Shown here: positions 61,869 to 64,000 of the stretch, piece after piece
Position numbering within the stretch: position 1 is the stretch's first letter
Layout: every line of letters begins with the position of its first letter
Assembly (NCBI RefSeq): GCF_002368295.1
Contig: NZ_AP018248.1
Coordinates: forward strand, 5,034,756 to 5,098,755
Reading direction: 5' to 3'
Length of the DNA: 64,000 nucleotides
Origin: Tolypothrix tenuis PCC 7101
Lineage (GTDB): Bacteria; Cyanobacteriota; Cyanobacteriia; Cyanobacteriales; Nostocaceae
Made by a program: the position numbers and the translations under genes
Notes under the pieces: model-generated
Told to the model about the DNA's origin: nothing
The model's database searches: none
The model's input: the letters and a program-made list of their open reading frames with translations, nothing else

Positions 61869-62417
61869 GCAGATTTACGCAAGTATGATCAATCCTGGTT
61901 TGATAGAGGCCGTCCAGGTTGGTATATTTTGTTGTGGTGGTTGGTGCAGGCGATCGCATTTCCTTTGACTATACAGCCGTTAAATCAGTTGCGTTGTATG
62001 TTGCTGCGCTTGTTTGGGGCGCGGATTGGTAAAGGTGTATTGATTCGCCCGACTGCGCGCTTTACCTATCCTTGGAAAGTGACTATCGGTGACTATAGCT
62101 GGATTGGTGATGATGTGGTTTTCTATAGTCTGGATGAGATTATCGTCGGGGAACATTGTGTAATATCCCATAAAAGTTATCTCTGTACTGGTAGCCATGA
62201 TCTGCGCGATCCGGCTTTTGGCTTGAAGACAGCGAAGATTACTATTAATAATGGGGTTTGGGTAGCAGCTGATTGTTTTGTCGCGCCTGGTGTGGAAATT
62301 GGCGCAAATGCTGTGATTGGGGCGCGTAGTAGTGTTTTTACTTCGATGCCATCAGGACAGGTTTGTTTAGGTAGTCCTTGCCGTCCGCAATATCCGAGAT
62401 TAGTTGATAATTCGTAA
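61809..62417 (+). CDS. wcaF: WcaF-like hexapeptide-repeat O-acetyltransferase
   Basis: About 185-202 residues. The first ~20 (KYPMPNAQCPMPHAPFAD) are a translation of CCCAATG/CCCCATG repeats, so the true start may be any of several ATGs between 61809 and 61857. The family sequence begins LRKYDQSWFDRGRPGW. The left-handed beta-helix is visible (IGKGVLIRPTARFTYPWKVT, IGDYSWIGDDVVFYSL, IGANAVIGARSSVF), with catalytic His in CVISHKSYLCTGSHDL. It transfers acetyl groups to sugars in exopolysaccharide synthesis. Follows the two GT2 genes. Confidence 0.88.
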   Translation: MTNNKYPMPNAQCPMPHAPFADLRKYDQSWFDRGRPGWYILLWWLVQAIAFPLTIQPLNQLRCMLLRLFGARIGKGVLIRPTARFTYPWKVTIGDYSWIGDDVVFYSLDEIIVGEHCVISHKSYLCTGSHDLRDPAFGLKTAKITINNGVWVAADCFVAPGVEIGANAVIGARSSVFTSMPSGQVCLGSPCRPQYPRLVDNS

Positions 62418-62459
62418 TTCGTAATTCGTAATTCGTAATTCGTAGTTCTTAATTCGTAA

Positions 62460-62586
62460 TACCAATTCAAATTATGTTTGCGACAGATAAATTCTTTGTA
62501 GGGAACATCCACAATCTTTTGGCATATCAAATATCTTACTGGTGCCGTGCCCTACCCATTTGTCGCGTTCTTTTTTCAAAACGGTA
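62460..62586. mobile_element. MITE-B copy (127 bp, TAA target duplication)
   Basis: Ends TACCAATTCAAATTATG and TTTTTTCAAAACGGTA; flanked by TAA on both sides (62457-62459 and 62587-62589). Inserted in an AATTCGT heptamer tract. Confidence 0.85.
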
Positions 62587-62667
62587 TAATTCGTAATTGA
62601 TGGAGTAAGGGACTTCCAAATCAAAAAATATCCCAGTATTTATTGTGGGGTGGACATCTTGCCAGTA

Positions 62668-62848
62668 GTGTCAACTTAACGTGAAACCCGCTCTTGTGCA
62701 AGGTTTCGCCCTCACCCTGTGCCCCTCTCCCACCAGGAGAGGGGAGCAAGAGATTTAATTCCCCTTCTCCTGGGGGAGAAGGGGTTAGGGGATGAGGGCG
62801 CGTGTTGTACAACACTCGCCGTATATAGCTTTTAGCTTAAGTTGATAG
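62668..62848. mobile_element. MITE-C copy
   Basis: Left end GTGTCAACTTAACGTG, right end TTTAGCTTAAG plus TTGATAG (degenerate). Core CCCCTCTCCCACCAGGAG and GGGGTTAGGGGATGAGG. It lies inside a TGGGGTGGACATCTTGCC...GGCAAGATGCCCGCCCC palindrome (about 62645-62892). Confidence 0.8.
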
Positions 62849-62925
62849 CCCAGTTGATGTGGCGGGCAAGATGCCCGCCCCACAAGATGGAATAATTTAT
62901 TTCTTGGAAATCCCTAAGGATTGGT

Positions 62926-63891
62926 TTAGCGGTAAACTTCTGGGTTGACGCAGTAGGGAAGACGATCGCCTTTTAAGCCGGCAATTAAGTTTGCGATCGC
63001 AATGTCTGCCATTTTTGCTCTTGTTTGGCGGCTGGCGCTGCCGATGTGGGGTGTGATAATTAAGTTGTCTAAGGTTAGCAAAGGGCTATCCATTGGTAGC
63101 GGTTCGGGATCGGTGACATCTATAGCGGCGGCGGCGATTTGCTTTTGGGAAAGTGCGCGATACAATGCCTCTTGGTCGATAATCGTTCCCCGTGCGGTGT
63201 TAATTAAAATAGCCGATGGCTTCATTAAAGCAAATTGGCGATCGCTCAATAAATGATATGTCTCTTGATTGCCTGGTGTATGGATACTGATAAAGTCGGA
63301 TGTTTGCAATAACTTGTCTAACGTTACAAACTCCGCACCATAACACTTTTCTACTTCTGGCTGACATTTGCGGTTGCTGGTATAGAGTATTCTCATATCA
63401 AAACCTTGGGCACGACGCGCTACAGCTTGGCCAATGCGTCCCCAGCCGATAATCCCCAAGGTAGCACCTGCAACATTCGGCCCTAATAATAAATCGGGTT
63501 CCCAAGTACGCCACAAACCTGCACGGGTAAATCTATCAGCCTCTACAACACGCCTTGCAGCCGCCATGATTAATGCCCAAGTTAAATCTGCGGTGGCATC
63601 AGTTAATACACCGGGCGTATGTCCCACGGGAATTTTCTGTGCAGTCGCTGCGGCGATGTCGATGTTATCGAACCCCACAGCCATTTGACTGATGACTTTC
63701 AGCGCAGAATTAGCAATTAATTGTTGGTCGATTTTGTCAGTCAACAGACACAACAACCCATCTACAGCCTTTGCCTTAGCCAGCAACACCTCATAAGGCG
63801 GCGGTTGACGTTCCGGCCAAACTTCCACAGATGCATAGGCATTGAGTTGTGCTAAATCAGTTGGTAGATTGCGAGTGATGAAGATTTTCAT
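62926..63891 (-). CDS. D-isomer 2-hydroxyacid dehydrogenase (glyoxylate/hydroxypyruvate reductase type)
   Basis: 321 residues. NAD(P) loop LGIIGWGRIGQAVARR; catalytic Arg in INTARGTIIDQ, Glu in DVTDPEPLPMDSPL, His in ITPHIGSASRQTR. MAVGFDNIDIAAA is the substrate-domain signature. Closest in pattern to glycerate dehydrogenase / glyoxylate reductases, which would serve photorespiratory carbon recycling. TSNRKCQ after the second strand (where NAD-specific enzymes have Asp) suggests NADPH preference (inference). It is last in the window, with a heptamer tract upstream. Confidence 0.92.
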   Translation of the reverse strand: MKIFITRNLPTDLAQLNAYASVEVWPERQPPPYEVLLAKAKAVDGLLCLLTDKIDQQLIANSALKVISQMAVGFDNIDIAAATAQKIPVGHTPGVLTDATADLTWALIMAAARRVVEADRFTRAGLWRTWEPDLLLGPNVAGATLGIIGWGRIGQAVARRAQGFDMRILYTSNRKCQPEVEKCYGAEFVTLDKLLQTSDFISIHTPGNQETYHLLSDRQFALMKPSAILINTARGTIIDQEALYRALSQKQIAAAAIDVTDPEPLPMDSPLLTLDNLIITPHIGSASRQTRAKMADIAIANLIAGLKGDRLPYCVNPEVYR

Positions 63892-63894
63892 TTG

Positions 63895-64000
63895 ACATTT
63901 GTCAATTGGTAATGGGTAATTGGTAATTGGTAATTGGGATTTCTCCTTGTCCCCTCATCCCCCTCATCCCCCTCATCTCCCTCATCTCCCCCTGCTCCCT
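63895..64000. repeat. heptamer and CCCTCAT repeats
   Basis: GGTAATT/GGTAATG units followed by a run of CCCTCAT / CCCCTCAT units to the window end. Confidence 0.85.

Overview
The window comes from a filamentous, heterocyst-forming cyanobacterium of the Nostoc/Calothrix/Tolypothrix type. The evidence is abundant GCGATCGC (HIP1) octamers, heptanucleotide tandem repeats of the AATTACC / GGGGATT type between genes, and genes found together only in heterocystous strains: heterocyst-glycolipid synthase and exporter genes, a Cox2-type cytochrome oxidase, FdxB and the nif activator CnfR/PatB. Coding sequence is moderately AT-rich. Intergenic DNA is heavily colonised by small palindromic mobile repeats.

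Region 1 (1-21.1 kb) resembles a heterocyst glycolipid (HGL) island. It has the start of an hglE-like polyketide synthase (1-881, minus), then after a gap hgdB, hgdC, hgdA, three GT2 glycosyltransferases, a secreted DUF2141 protein and an hglT-like GT4 (11.2-21.1 kb, plus). Between hglE and hgdB lies an accessory block (about 1.3-10.8 kb): a 1250-aa CHAT/NB-ARC-like/TPR protein, a 21-bp tandem-repeat array, a small coiled-coil protein, a DUF559 nuclease-like protein and a ParB protein fused to a degenerate DNA methylase domain.

Region 2 (21.2-36.8 kb) is mostly housekeeping with oddities: calmodulin-like EF-hands fused to an Erv1/ALR-like thiol oxidase, lnt, gyrA, a Mo-nitrogenase C-terminal-domain gene broken by an in-frame stop inside a small repeat insertion, a CheY-like regulator, an ISAs1-family element with a clean 9-bp target duplication, and nifJ.

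Region 3 (37.7-42.1 kb) looks like a biological-conflict module: a Pepco-like protein, a caspase-like protease with an FGE-sulfatase C-terminus that resembles a diversity-generating-retroelement (DGR) variable region, a paralogue of the region 1 coiled-coil protein, and a second 21-bp array upstream of it. Both paralogues therefore sit next to a caspase-superfamily protease gene and downstream of a 21-bp array. Two further 21-bp arrays bracket an AAA ATPase/nuclease gene at 52.5-54.2 kb.

Region 4 (42.2-52.3 kb) is a heterocyst micro-oxic locus: coxB-coxA-coxC (Cox2) followed by a TPR-like protein, a short ORF, a cysteine-dioxygenase-like cupin and a nitrogenase-associated ArsC-like protein, all on minus. 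fdxB is also on minus, and cnfR/patB is divergent on plus. Together these would lower oxygen, carry electrons and switch on nif genes.

Region 5 (52.4-64 kb) holds the AAA/nuclease gene, a NarL-type histidine kinase and response regulator, cobU, conserved cyanobacterial hypotheticals, two GT2 glycosyltransferases with a WcaF-like acetyltransferase, and a 2-hydroxyacid dehydrogenase.

No tRNA, rRNA or CRISPR array was seen. At least three families of miniature elements are present; two show target-site duplications, and several are nested inside one another.
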